This document shows positions 9,708-18,433 of a DNA stretch of 64,000 bases, piece by piece. The translations under genes were made by a program, and so were the position numbers. Numbering within the stretch: position 1 is the stretch's first letter; each line of letters starts with the position of its first letter. Below the pieces are notes generated by a model that worked only from the letters and a program-made list of their open reading frames with translations, ran no database searches and had not been told where the DNA came from. The stretch is from Sphingomonas sp. PP-F2F-G114-C0414 (GTDB taxonomy: Bacteria; Pseudomonadota; Alphaproteobacteria; Sphingomonadales; Sphingomonadaceae), in the NCBI RefSeq assembly GCF_003688595.1, contig NZ_RCWT01000009.1, positions 806,001 to 870,000 of the forward strand, in the 5' to 3' direction.

Positions 9708-9809
9708 GTGGGGAGGGCTACTGCCCAAGCCGCGAACTGGCGAGACCGCGGGAGTTCGTAGCCATAGTCCTGCTAAGCGTGCCCTCACCCATCGCCGCCG
9801 TTGGCGTCT

Positions 9810-9833
9810 TTCCCTCTCCCCGAGGGGAGAGGG
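9810..9833. repeat. Palindromic repeat type B, single copy
   Basis: Single hairpin of CCCTCTCCCC / GGGGAGAGGG type. Related copies lie at 16855-16885 and 29471-29573. Confidence 0.7.
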
Positions 9834-9884
9834 ACGAGGGGGGCCGCTTCATGCAAACTTGATCGTCAGACAGGTGCCACAGAA

Positions 9885-9981
9885 CCGTCATCCCCGCGGA
9901 GGCGGGGATCCATAGCCTATGTCGTTGCGATCAGATCGCTACGTTAGCCGGTATGGGTTCCCGCCTTCGCGGGAATGACGG
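9885..9981. repeat. Inverted repeat pair, type H
   Basis: Left arm CCGTCATCCCCGCGGAGGCG and right arm CGCCTTCGCGGGAATGACGG, each with its own small stem, separated by about 55 bp. It ends just before the DUF4170 stop and could act as a shared transcription end for the two facing genes (inference). Confidence 0.75.
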
Positions 9982-9993
9982 CTCAGGAGTAGT

Positions 9994-10221
9994 TCAGGCT
10001 ACGGTCGCGCCGAGGTTCGGTTCGAGCATCCGGTGCAGGTGCACCACAACGAACTTCATCTCGGCATCATCGACGGTACGCTGCGCCGCAGCACGCCAGG
10101 CCTTCTCGGCGCTGGCGTAGTCGGGGAATACGCCAACGAATTCGATCTTGCTCAGATCGTTGAAATCCAGGGTGCGCGGGTCGCTGACGCGGCCGCCGAA
10201 TACGAGGTGGAGCTTGCTCAT
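9994..10221 (-). CDS. DUF4170 domain protein
   Basis: 75 aa, matching the small DUF4170 family of alphaproteobacteria. It begins MSKLHLVFGGRV and contains FVGVFPDYASAEKAWRAAAQ and FVVVHLHRMLEP, a compact mixed alpha/beta protein with no signal peptide. AGGAAAG lies upstream of the ATG at a workable distance. The biochemical function of the family is unknown. It stands alone, about 65 bp after the neighbouring leftward operon. Confidence 0.85.
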   Translation of the reverse strand: MSKLHLVFGGRVSDPRTLDFNDLSKIEFVGVFPDYASAEKAWRAAAQRTVDDAEMKFVVVHLHRMLEPNLGATVA

Positions 10222-10285
10222 GCGCTTGCTTTCCTAGGGAGGGGGTTGCCGCCTCCCTAGCGTGTTCGACCCGCGGTTTGAACCC

Positions 10286-10765
10286 TTAGACAGTAGGCTT
10301 TTGCGAAACCGCCTTCGCACCTGCGGTACCAGCCGTCGTGACCGCCTTGACGATACCTTCGAGCAAGCCCTTGGCCTGGTCGCGCGCATTGTCCTTGGTC
10401 AGGCCGAGTTCGCCGAGTTCCGAGCGGCCAGCATCCTTCGCGGCCGCGGTCGCCGCGACGAGCGTCTCGCTGAGGCGCTTGCCGACGGGGGCGAGCAGTT
10501 CTTTTTCGCGGGCCGAACGCGGGAGCAGCGCGCCGGCGAGGGCGCCGACAGCGAGGCCGCCGACGAGGATGCCGAGCGGGTTGGATTCGAGGTTGTTGAC
10601 GACGCGCTTGGTCTTCTCGCGCGAGACTTCGAGGACCTCGGAGGCCTTGTCGCCGGCGTCGTGATAAACCTTCGACGCGGTCTCGCGGACGGTGTCGAGA
10701 CCCTCGCGGAGACGGCTCTCGGTCTCGTGGGCGGCTTCGTTGGCGGTGGTCTTTGCGTCGGTCAT
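10286..10765 (-). CDS. DUF883-like (YqjD/ElaB type) membrane-anchored helical protein
   Basis: 159 aa. The N-terminal half is amphipathic helix (HETESRLREGLDTVRETASK). A single hydrophobic, glycine-rich anchor follows (NPLGILVGGLAVGALAGALL, residues about 65-84), then a charged tail. This layout resembles the YqjD/ElaB/DUF883 proteins, inner-membrane proteins linked to stationary phase and ribosome binding in E. coli. The sequence match itself is only a general one. The ATG at 10765 has AGAAGGA upstream. Last gene of the four-gene leftward operon that starts at 11984. Confidence 0.65.
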   Translation of the reverse strand: MTDAKTTANEAAHETESRLREGLDTVRETASKVYHDAGDKASEVLEVSREKTKRVVNNLESNPLGILVGGLAVGALAGALLPRSAREKELLAPVGKRLSETLVAATAAAKDAGRSELGELGLTKDNARDQAKGLLEGIVKAVTTAGTAGAKAVSQKPTV

Positions 10766-10868
10766 GGAAAATGTCCTTCTGGTGGCAAGCTGCTCGCCGT
10801 TCAATGCAATGAGGGTTCAACGCGAGCCGGGACTTCAAGGTTTCAATACGGTACCGTGGTCAGGGCGG

Positions 10869-11141
10869 TCACCGCCCGCGGCGGAACAGTCCGACGATCC
10901 GGTGACGCGCGAGGAACAGCCCGGCGACCGCGGCGAACCCCGCAGTCGGTCCCGGATTGCGCTTTACGGTCTCGACGCTGGCGCTGAGCGCGGCGGTGCC
11001 GGCATCGGCGACGTCGCGGCTGGCGTTCAGCGCGAGCTTTCGCGGATTGAGCCGGTCCTGCAACTGCCCGATCGTCATCATGACGCGCTGGCGGGCGAGG
11101 GCCGATTCGATCTCTGCGGCGGCGACTTTGGCGGATGTCAT
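10869..11141 (-). CDS. DUF3618 domain protein
   Basis: 90 aa. The start MTSAKVAAAEIESALARQR, the TIGQLQDRLNP segment and the NPGPTAGFAAVAGLFLA hydrophobic stretch fit the DUF3618 family, small proteins predicted to sit at the inner membrane and usually found next to holin-like (PF07332) genes, as here. The ATG at 11141 overlaps the end of the upstream gene by a few bases, so the pair is translationally coupled. Function unknown; the context suggests envelope stress. Confidence 0.8.
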   Translation of the reverse strand: MTSAKVAAAEIESALARQRVMMTIGQLQDRLNPRKLALNASRDVADAGTAALSASVETVKRNPGPTAGFAAVAGLFLARHRIVGLFRRGR

Positions 11142-11515
11142 GATACGGGCTCGCTCTTCGTCTGAAGCTTCGACTTGCCGATCATCGCCAGGATCGCCGC
11201 CACTGCGAGGACGGCCACCACGACGATGGCGGTCGCCCATCCTGGCCCCACCAGCGTCGCCACCGTCAAGATCGCACCGACCAGCAGTGCGATCAGCGCG
11301 GCCAAAGCCAGCACGCCGGCGACCGCGAAGAACATCGCGGCGGACTTGTACGCGCTCGCCGTCTCGCCGAACTTCGCCTTGTAGACAGCGACTTCCGCGG
11401 TCGCGAGGCTCTTCGTCTCGGTCGCCAGGCGACCGACGATCGACACGAGGCTCTCGTCCTCACCGGTCGCGAACGTCAGTGGATCGACCAAGACGTCAGA
11501 CCTTCGAGTTGGCAT
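11138..11515 (-). CDS. Phage holin family (PF07332-type) membrane protein
   Basis: 125 aa from the ATG at 11515. A TTG at 11491, three bases after the upstream stop and with GAAGG nearby, may be the real start (117 aa). The sequence LVSIVGRLATETKSLATAEVAVYKAKF is the amphipathic helix typical of the family. Two transmembrane segments follow (AAMFFAVAGVLALAALIALL and WATAIVVVAVLAVAAILAMI). Despite the name, chromosomal members are not phage lysis proteins and usually pair with DUF3618, as here. Function unknown. Confidence 0.8.
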   Translation of the reverse strand: MPTRRSDVLVDPLTFATGEDESLVSIVGRLATETKSLATAEVAVYKAKFGETASAYKSAAMFFAVAGVLALAALIALLVGAILTVATLVGPGWATAIVVVAVLAVAAILAMIGKSKLQTKSEPVS

Positions 11516-11984
11516 CGACGCCCGACTGCACCAGTCGCGCGACGACGAAGCCGATGGCCGCTGCTGCACCCACCGCGATGGCCGGCGATTTCCGCACGAG
11601 TTCGCGCGCGTCGTCGAACAACTCGTCGATGTCCTTCGCCTTCACCTGGTCGGCGAAACCCGAGACGCTGTCGGCGGCGCTGCGGGCATAGCCGCCATAT
11701 TGCGAGCCGAGCTTCTCGTCGACCTGGCCGGCGGCGTCGGTCAGCAACTGCGCGACCTGCTCCAGAGCACCGCTTGCACGTGCCTTGCCGTCCTCGGCGA
11801 AGGTGCGGACCTTGTCGGTCGCCTGCGCGGTGTACTTGTTGGCGCCGTCCTTGATCGCCTGCTTGGCGTCGCCGGCCTTGGCCGAGACATCGCCGGTATC
11901 GATCGTCTTGCTGAGCTCGGTCCCGACCTCGTTCGCGGTCGTTTTCAGGTCGTTGACGGTGTCGTTTACGCTGGAGTCGGCCAT
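11496..11984 (-). CDS. Amphipathic-helix protein with C-terminal membrane anchor
   Basis: 162 aa, first gene of the four-gene operon. Nearly all of it is Ala/Lys/Asp/Glu-rich helix with repeats like DTVNDLKTTANEVGTEL and GDAKQAIKDGANKYTAQATD, similar in style to CsbD, LEA-like and DUF883 stress proteins. It ends in one transmembrane segment (SPAIAVGAAAAIGFVVARL). The ATG at 11984 has AAAGGGA upstream. An EcfG-type promoter lies about 30 bp before it, so it is probably induced in the general stress response (inference). Confidence 0.7.
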   Translation of the reverse strand: MADSSVNDTVNDLKTTANEVGTELSKTIDTGDVSAKAGDAKQAIKDGANKYTAQATDKVRTFAEDGKARASGALEQVAQLLTDAAGQVDEKLGSQYGGYARSAADSVSGFADQVKAKDIDELFDDARELVRKSPAIAVGAAAAIGFVVARLVQSGVDANSKV

Positions 11985-12014
11985 GACGGTCCCTTTCAGA
12001 ATTGTTACGCCCTC

Positions 12015-12039
12015 AACACCGTCGTTGGAGCGCGGTTCC
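12015..12039 (-). promoter_or_regulatory. EcfG-type general stress promoter
   Basis: Read leftward: GGAAC (12039-12035), a 17-base spacer, then GTT (12017-12015). This matches the alphaproteobacterial EcfG consensus GGAAC-N16/17-GTT. It lies about 30 bp before the ATG at 11984. Confidence 0.65.
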
Positions 12040-12147
12040 CGAACCGTCGCGCGATTGCGCGACACTATTCTCGGATGTCCGCGCGATTGCCCGATATGGC
12101 GTGAGACGGTAGAGGCGGCGCGAACGACCCGGCACCGGGATTTGTAG

Positions 12148-13440
<1,293 letters not shown>

Positions 13441-13465
13441 TAGGTTCGGAAACCGGAGGTTCGAC

Positions 13466-13792
13466 ATGGCACGCGTGACGACGAAGACCAGCAAGTTGCG
13501 GAAGACGATGCGCAAGGCCGCGTGGCCGGCGCTGGGGCTGACGCTGATGGCGTTCTTCGGCGCGTATGCCGTGCTCGGCCCGAACGGGATGTTCGCGTAT
13601 GGCGATTACAAGCGCCAGCTTGCGAAGCGCGAGCAGGACTATGCCGCGCTCGATCGCAAGCGCGAGGTGTTGAAGAACCGGGTCGCGTTGCTGAACCCGG
13701 ATCATGCGAACCCGGATATGGTCGACGAGATGGTTCGCAAGGAACTGAACGTCGCGCATCCCGACGAGGTTATCGTCCCGCTGGGGAACTGA
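13466..13792 (+). CDS. FtsB/DivIC-family septum formation protein
   Basis: 108 aa. A short basic N-terminus, one transmembrane helix (WPALGLTLMAFFGAYAVLG), then a coiled coil (KRQLAKREQDYAALDRKREV) and the family segment ALLNPDHANPDMVDEMVRKE with the LNVAHPDEVIV ending. It should act in the periplasmic divisome complex with FtsL and FtsQ. GGAGG lies upstream of the ATG. Position directly after eno supports the FtsB assignment. Confidence 0.88.
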   Translation: MARVTTKTSKLRKTMRKAAWPALGLTLMAFFGAYAVLGPNGMFAYGDYKRQLAKREQDYAALDRKREVLKNRVALLNPDHANPDMVDEMVRKELNVAHPDEVIVPLGN

Positions 13793-13799
13793 TCTTCGA

Positions 13800-13922
13800 T
13801 CCTCCCCCGCCAGGGGGAGGTGGCTGGCTCTTGCCAGACGGAGGGGGAGGAAAGGGAAACCTGTGTTTCGCCGTCCTCCCCCTCCGTCACCTTCGGTGCC
13901 ACCTCCCCCTTGCGGGGGAGGA
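13800..13922. repeat. Inverted repeat pair, type C
   Basis: About 123 bp between two facing genes. Left half: CCTCCCCCGCCAGGGGGAGG plus a GGCTCTTGCC stem. Right half: CCTCCCCCTCCGTCACC and CCACCTCCCCCTTGCGGGGG. A close relative occupies 25684-25799. Confidence 0.8.
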
Positions 13923-13930
13923 TTTAGAAA

Positions 13931-14755
13931 TTACCGACCCAGGAACGTCAGCAGGTCGTTGGTGAAGCGATCGCTCTCGGTGATCGTCAGGCCGTGCGGG
14001 GCGCCGTCATATTCGACGAGTTGCGAGTCCGCGATACCCTTGGCGGCGGCGCGGCCGGTGGCGTCGATCGGCACCGTCTTGTCGCTCGTCCCGTGGACGA
14101 CCAGCGTCGGTACGCGGAAGGCCGCCAGGTCGCCGCGGAAGTCGGTGTGGCCGAACGCCTTGGCGCACTCCAGCGTCGGGTGCAGGCCCGCCTGCATCGC
14201 AAGGCTCCAGACCCAGTCGACGACCTCGTCGCTGACCGGCGAGGTGATGAACCCGACGCCGAGGAATTGCTGGAGGAAGGTCTTGAAGAACGCCGGGCGG
14301 TCGTCTTCGATACCGGCGCCGATGCTGGCCAGCGTCTCTTCGGGAACGCCGTCGGGATTGTCGTCGGTCTTGAGCATGTACGGCACCACCGACGAGATCA
14401 GCCCGGCGGCGACCACACCCTTGCCTTCGTAGCGGCTCATGTAGCGCGCGATCTCGCCACCGCCCATCGAGAAGCCGACGATCGTCGCGTCGGTGTTCGC
14501 GCCGGTGGCTTCCATCACGTCGGCCAGATCGTCGGTCAGCGTGTCGTAGTTATAGCCGGTCCAGGGCTGGCCCGAGCGACCGAACCCGCGGCGGTCATAG
14601 GCGATCGCGCGGAAGCCGGCGTGCGCGAGTGCCATCGCCTGCGCGTCCCAGCTGTCGGCGTTGAGCGGCCAGCCGTGCGTCAGGATCACCGGGCGTCCCG
14701 TGCCCCAATCCTTGACGTAAATATCGGTACCGTCACGGGTTTTTACGTAGGGCAT
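13931..14755 (-). CDS. Alpha/beta hydrolase, chloroperoxidase/arylesterase type
   Basis: 274 aa. It starts MPYVKTRDGTDIYVKDWG and has the ILTHGWPLNADSWD oxyanion loop, the nucleophile Ser96 in GFSMGG, an Asp in HGTSDKTVPID and the catalytic His254 in GAPHGL. This set matches the cofactor-free haloperoxidase/arylesterase subgroup of alpha/beta hydrolases, which hydrolyse aryl esters and can show perhydrolase activity. No signal peptide, so cytoplasmic. Transcribed alone, divergently from the DUF885 gene; the true substrate cannot be told from sequence. Confidence 0.88.
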   Translation of the reverse strand: MPYVKTRDGTDIYVKDWGTGRPVILTHGWPLNADSWDAQAMALAHAGFRAIAYDRRGFGRSGQPWTGYNYDTLTDDLADVMEATGANTDATIVGFSMGGGEIARYMSRYEGKGVVAAGLISSVVPYMLKTDDNPDGVPEETLASIGAGIEDDRPAFFKTFLQQFLGVGFITSPVSDEVVDWVWSLAMQAGLHPTLECAKAFGHTDFRGDLAAFRVPTLVVHGTSDKTVPIDATGRAAAKGIADSQLVEYDGAPHGLTITESDRFTNDLLTFLGR

Positions 14756-14880
14756 CAGGCTATCCAGTCTCTCTAGGGAGGTGTGCGCTCAACGGCTCAT
14801 CGCGCGCGCCGTTCCGCACGCTGGCGTACCGAAGCTTCGACTGGCAGCATGGTCCCGGACGAATCGGAATTGGAGACAGG

Positions 14881-16620
14881 ATGCGGATCGGACTTTTGAC
14901 GACGGCGCTTGGCGCGGTCCTCGCCTTGAGCGCGTGCGGCCCTGCGCAGACCACCGCGAACACGCAGGCTCCTGCCGCGCCGACGACCGCTGCGAAGGGC
15001 GACTGGGCGGGGTTCCGCGATGGCTTCATCGACGGCTGGTTCAAGATCGATCCGGCCAACGCGGTCTATCAGGGCAAGCACGAATATGACGGCGGCTTGG
15101 GCGACTGGAGCGCGGCGGGGCTGAAGCGGCAGGCGGACTTCCTGCATGGCGCGATCGACAAGGCGGGGGCGTTCAAGGATCTGAAGCCCGCCGAGGCGTT
15201 CGAGCGCGATTATCTGGTGCAGGTCGCCAAGGGCAAGCTGTTCTGGCTGGAGGATGCCGACCAGCCGCACCATAATCCGGCGTGGTATGTCAGTGCGGGG
15301 CTCGATCCGAACACGTATATCGCGCGCAACTATGCCGATGCGCCGACCCGGATGAAGGCGCTGACCGCATTCCTGCAGAAGATCCCGGCGGCGGCGGGGA
15401 ACATCAAGGCGAACCTCAAGACGCCGATGCCGCTGAGCTATGTCAATTACGGGACGGCGGCGTTCAACGGCTTTGCCGACTATTATGCGGGCGACGCGGT
15501 AAAGGCGTTTGCGAGCGTGAAGGATGCGGCGGCGCAGAAGCAGCTGACCGATGCGGCGCAGGCGGCGTCGAAGGCGATGCGCGATCTGGGAACGTGGACC
15601 GAGCGCCAGCGCGCGACCGCGACGCAGGATTTCGCGCTCGGGGCGGACAAGTTCTCGCGGATGGTGGCGATGACCGAGGGCGTCGATACGCCGCTCGACC
15701 AGCTCGAGGCGGCGGGTGTCGCTGACCTGAAGCGCAACCAGGCGGCGCTGGCGCAGGCGTGCGGGGTCTTTGCCAAGGGGCAGACGATCCTCGCGTGCAT
15801 GGACAAGATGAACGCGAACAAGCCGGTCGGCGGCCCGGTCGCGGAGGCACGGCGGCAGATCCCGACCTTGCGGAAGTTCGTCGTGGATCACGATCTGGTG
15901 ACGATCCCGGGGACCGAGCAAGCGCTGGTCGAGGAATCGCCGCCGTACAACCGGCAGAACTCGGCGTATATCGATCCGCCGGGGCCGTTCGATAAGGGCG
16001 TGCCGTCGATCTACTATATTTCGCCGCCCGACCCGACCTGGACCAAGGCGGTGCAGGACGCGTTCGTGCCGGGCAAGAACGACCTGCTGTTCACGTCGGT
16101 GCACGAGGTGATGCCGGGGCATTTCGTCCAGTTCCTGCATGCGAACCGCTCGCCGTCGCTCTTCGGGCGGCTGTTCGTGGGGTATGCGTTTGCCGAGGGG
16201 TGGGCGCATTACGCCGAGGAAATGATGTGGGAGGCCGGGCTCAACAACGGCGATCCGGAGACGCATGTCGGGCAGATCTCGAACGCGCTGCTGCGGGATT
16301 GCCGGTATCTTTCGGCGATCCGCATGCATGCGAAGGGGATGACGCAGGAGCAGTCGTTCCGGATGTTCGTCGATGAATGTTACCAGGATGAGGGGAACGC
16401 CAAGCAGCAGGCGGCGCGGGGGACGTATGATCCGGCGTATCTGAATTATACTATGGGTAAGTTGATGATCCGGAAGCTGCGGGCGGACTGGACCGCGACG
16501 CGGGGCGGGCGGAAGGCCTGGAAGGCGTTTCATGACCAGTTCTTGAGTTATGGTGGGCCGCCGATTCCTTTGGTGCGGGCTGCTATGATGGGGGAGGATA
16601 GAGCGACGGCGGCGTTTTGA
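14881..16620 (+). CDS. DUF885 family lipoprotein, putative metallopeptidase
   Basis: 579 aa. The N-terminus is a lipoprotein signal with the lipobox LSAC (Cys19), so the protein is membrane-anchored outside the cytoplasm. The rest is a long alpha-helical DUF885 domain. It has the gluzincin-like motif HEVMPGHFVQ (HExxPGH) and, downstream, EGWAHYAEEM, which supplies a further acidic residue. Members are predicted zinc-dependent peptidases, mostly uncharacterised. ATG start, with GGAGACAGG just upstream. No obvious operon partner. Confidence 0.88.
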   Translation: MRIGLLTTALGAVLALSACGPAQTTANTQAPAAPTTAAKGDWAGFRDGFIDGWFKIDPANAVYQGKHEYDGGLGDWSAAGLKRQADFLHGAIDKAGAFKDLKPAEAFERDYLVQVAKGKLFWLEDADQPHHNPAWYVSAGLDPNTYIARNYADAPTRMKALTAFLQKIPAAAGNIKANLKTPMPLSYVNYGTAAFNGFADYYAGDAVKAFASVKDAAAQKQLTDAAQAASKAMRDLGTWTERQRATATQDFALGADKFSRMVAMTEGVDTPLDQLEAAGVADLKRNQAALAQACGVFAKGQTILACMDKMNANKPVGGPVAEARRQIPTLRKFVVDHDLVTIPGTEQALVEESPPYNRQNSAYIDPPGPFDKGVPSIYYISPPDPTWTKAVQDAFVPGKNDLLFTSVHEVMPGHFVQFLHANRSPSLFGRLFVGYAFAEGWAHYAEEMMWEAGLNNGDPETHVGQISNALLRDCRYLSAIRMHAKGMTQEQSFRMFVDECYQDEGNAKQQAARGTYDPAYLNYTMGKLMIRKLRADWTATRGGRKAWKAFHDQFLSYGGPPIPLVRAAMMGEDRATAAF

Positions 16621-16626
16621 GGGGTA

Positions 16627-16823
16627 TCCTCCCCGGAACGGGGAGGGGGACCAGCGAAGCTGGTGGAGGGGGCTCACCCCGGGAATTACGGTCGTGGATG
16701 CTCGGGTTGCGATTTGTAGCCGTCAGCGGTTGCCGTGTTCGTTCTTCGCGGCGTTACGCTCCGGGTGATCCCCCTCCACCCCCGCTCTGCGAGCGGCGGT
16801 CCCCCTCCCCGTGCCGGGGAGGA
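16627..16823. repeat. Inverted repeat pair, type C-like
   Basis: About 197 bp. Left: TCCTCCCCGGAACGGGGAGG and a CCAGCGAAGCTGG stem. Right: CCCCCTCCACCCCCGC, a small stem, then CCCTCCCCGTGCCGGGGAGG. The arms pair over most of their length and the middle is unrelated sequence. Confidence 0.75.
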
Positions 16824-16854
16824 ATAGCTGGGTGAACATTCTTCTTCTGCTCCT

Positions 16855-16885
16855 GCTCCCTCTCCCCCTTCGGGGAGAGGGAGCA
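16855..16885. repeat. Palindromic repeat type B, single copy
   Basis: Hairpin GCTCCCTCTCCCC-CTT-CGGGGAGAGGGAGC directly before the stop of the MFS gene. It could serve as a transcription end. Confidence 0.75.
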
Positions 16886-16889
16886 AGAG

Positions 16890-18284
16890 TCACCGCGTTT
16901 GTTGGGCGGGTTGCACGTCTTGGGTTTCTTCGGTCGGTGGGTTGCGGATCAAGGGGCGGAGGCGGCTTAGGCTGCATAGGCCTGCTACTAGTGCTAGGCC
17001 GGCAGCTACGAGCGGCGGGATCATGCCAGCGCCTACGCCCATGGCCAGGAGGGCGGCTACCAAGGTGGCGCCGGTGGTCTGGCCTACCAGGCGGACCGTC
17101 GAGACGAGGCCGCCTGCTGCTGCGGCGCGTTCGCGTGGTGCGGAGCCGATGATGAGGCGTGCATTCGGCGCCATGAACATCCCGAACCCCGAGCCGCACA
17201 AGGCCATCCGCCACGCGATGTCGAAATACCCCGGATCCGCGGGCATGTACGCGATCAGCAGCAGCGCGCAGATCGAGACGCTCATCCCGATCCCGCCGAG
17301 CAGCCCGGCCGGGTAGCGATCCGACAACCAGCCGGAGAGCGGCGCGACGAACATGTTGGCGAGCGGCCACGGTGCGATCGCCGCGCCGACTTCCGCCGCA
17401 CTGAAGCCGTAGGCGTGCGTCAGGCGGAACGGGGTTGAGAGCAGCAGCGTCATCTGCGCGATGAACGCGGTGTAGGCACCGACCGCCGACAGCGCGAGCA
17501 CGGGCCGAGCGAGCAGGTCGATCGGCAGGATCGGCTTGGTCTCGCCTTGTTCGCGTTTCACGAAGAACCAGCCGATCACTGCGCCGGTCAGCACGATCGC
17601 GGCCGAGACGATCGGGCTGTCGCCGTGGACCGCGCTCTCCGCACCGCCGATGACGAGGCCGATCATCGCCGCGCACATCACTGCGCCGAGCACGTCGAAG
17701 GGTTCGTCGTGTTTCCGCGGTTCGGGCAGCGCGCGGCCTAGCACCAGCGACGCGATCGCGAACGGTACTGCACTGGCGAACACCCAGGGCCAGGGGGCAA
17801 TGGCGAGGACTAGACCGCCGATCGTCGGGGCGAGTGCCGCCGAACTGGAGACGACCACCGAGTTGATGCCGAGCCCGCGACCGAGCTGCTTGGTCGGGTA
17901 GATCGAGCGGATCAGCGCCGACGAGACGCTCAGTGCCGCCGCCGCACCCAGGGCCTGCGCGGCGCGGACGACCAGGAGGAACGGCAGGCTCTTCGCGAAG
18001 AAGCAGAGCAACGTCGCGACCGTGAAGATCAGTTGACCGTATTGGTACATGCGCTTCAGGCCGATCCGGTCGCCGAGCCCCGAGAACGGGAGCAGCGCCA
18101 TCGCCAGGATCAGCTGGTACACGGTGACGACGGTCACCACCGCGCTGCTGCCGACGTTCAGGTCGCGCGCGATCGTCGGGAGTGCGACTGTGGCGATGCC
18201 GCCGTCGATGATCGTCAGCGCGGTGCCTGCCGAGATCGCGGCGATGGCGACGAAGCGGCGGGGCTTGGGCAGGCCGTCCTGCAT
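16890..18284 (-). CDS. MFS transporter, DHA2-like drug exporter family
   Basis: 464 aa, about 14 hydrophobic segments. The N-terminal half has ALTIIDGGIATVALPTIARDL, the DHA2 motif for proton-driven exporters, and SGLGDRIGLKRMYQYG between TM2 and TM3 (motif A). AALAPTIGGLVLAIAPWPWVF is the antiporter motif C region. The protein likely exports a small toxic compound in exchange for protons; the substrate is unknown. Divergent from the S9 peptidase gene, with a palindromic repeat between them. Confidence 0.87.
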   Translation of the reverse strand: MQDGLPKPRRFVAIAAISAGTALTIIDGGIATVALPTIARDLNVGSSAVVTVVTVYQLILAMALLPFSGLGDRIGLKRMYQYGQLIFTVATLLCFFAKSLPFLLVVRAAQALGAAAALSVSSALIRSIYPTKQLGRGLGINSVVVSSSAALAPTIGGLVLAIAPWPWVFASAVPFAIASLVLGRALPEPRKHDEPFDVLGAVMCAAMIGLVIGGAESAVHGDSPIVSAAIVLTGAVIGWFFVKREQGETKPILPIDLLARPVLALSAVGAYTAFIAQMTLLLSTPFRLTHAYGFSAAEVGAAIAPWPLANMFVAPLSGWLSDRYPAGLLGGIGMSVSICALLLIAYMPADPGYFDIAWRMALCGSGFGMFMAPNARLIIGSAPRERAAAAGGLVSTVRLVGQTTGATLVAALLAMGVGAGMIPPLVAAGLALVAGLCSLSRLRPLIRNPPTEETQDVQPAQQTR

Positions 18285-18336
18285 TTTCTTGAACTCGCTT
18301 CGTTACCCCGGATACTTCAACTTTCCTCAGGAGAGC

Positions 18337-18408
18337 CTTGTTCCGGGGACCACCGTGCCGCACAATCGACAGGATTTGTTATGCGGATCGGTGGACCCCG
18401 GAACAAGC
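18337..18408. repeat. Inverted repeat pair, type F
   Basis: Arms TTGTTCCGGGGACCACCG and CGGTGGACCCCGGAACAAGC enclose a ribosome-sized loop of about 35 bp. It lies in the divergent promoter region of the MFS and S9 peptidase genes, an unusual place for a repeat that elsewhere sits at gene ends. Confidence 0.75.
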
Positions 18409-18433
18409 CCGGGGTGACGGTAGGGAGTTGTAT

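Larger units (their letters stand above)
9529..9993. other. Repeat-filled intergenic region
   Basis: 465 bp between the rhomboid gene and DUF4170, which face each other. It is almost entirely short palindromic repeats of three types. A 98-codon open frame across it (9619-9915) is translated repeat and not a believable gene. Confidence 0.8.

Noticed and set aside
9619..9915. 98-codon frame between the rhomboid and DUF4170 genes
   Set aside because: It consists of translated palindromic repeats of three types.
11138..11515. Holin-family gene as evidence for a prophage
   Set aside because: It pairs with DUF3618 and helical stress proteins, the usual chromosomal context, and no phage genes are near.
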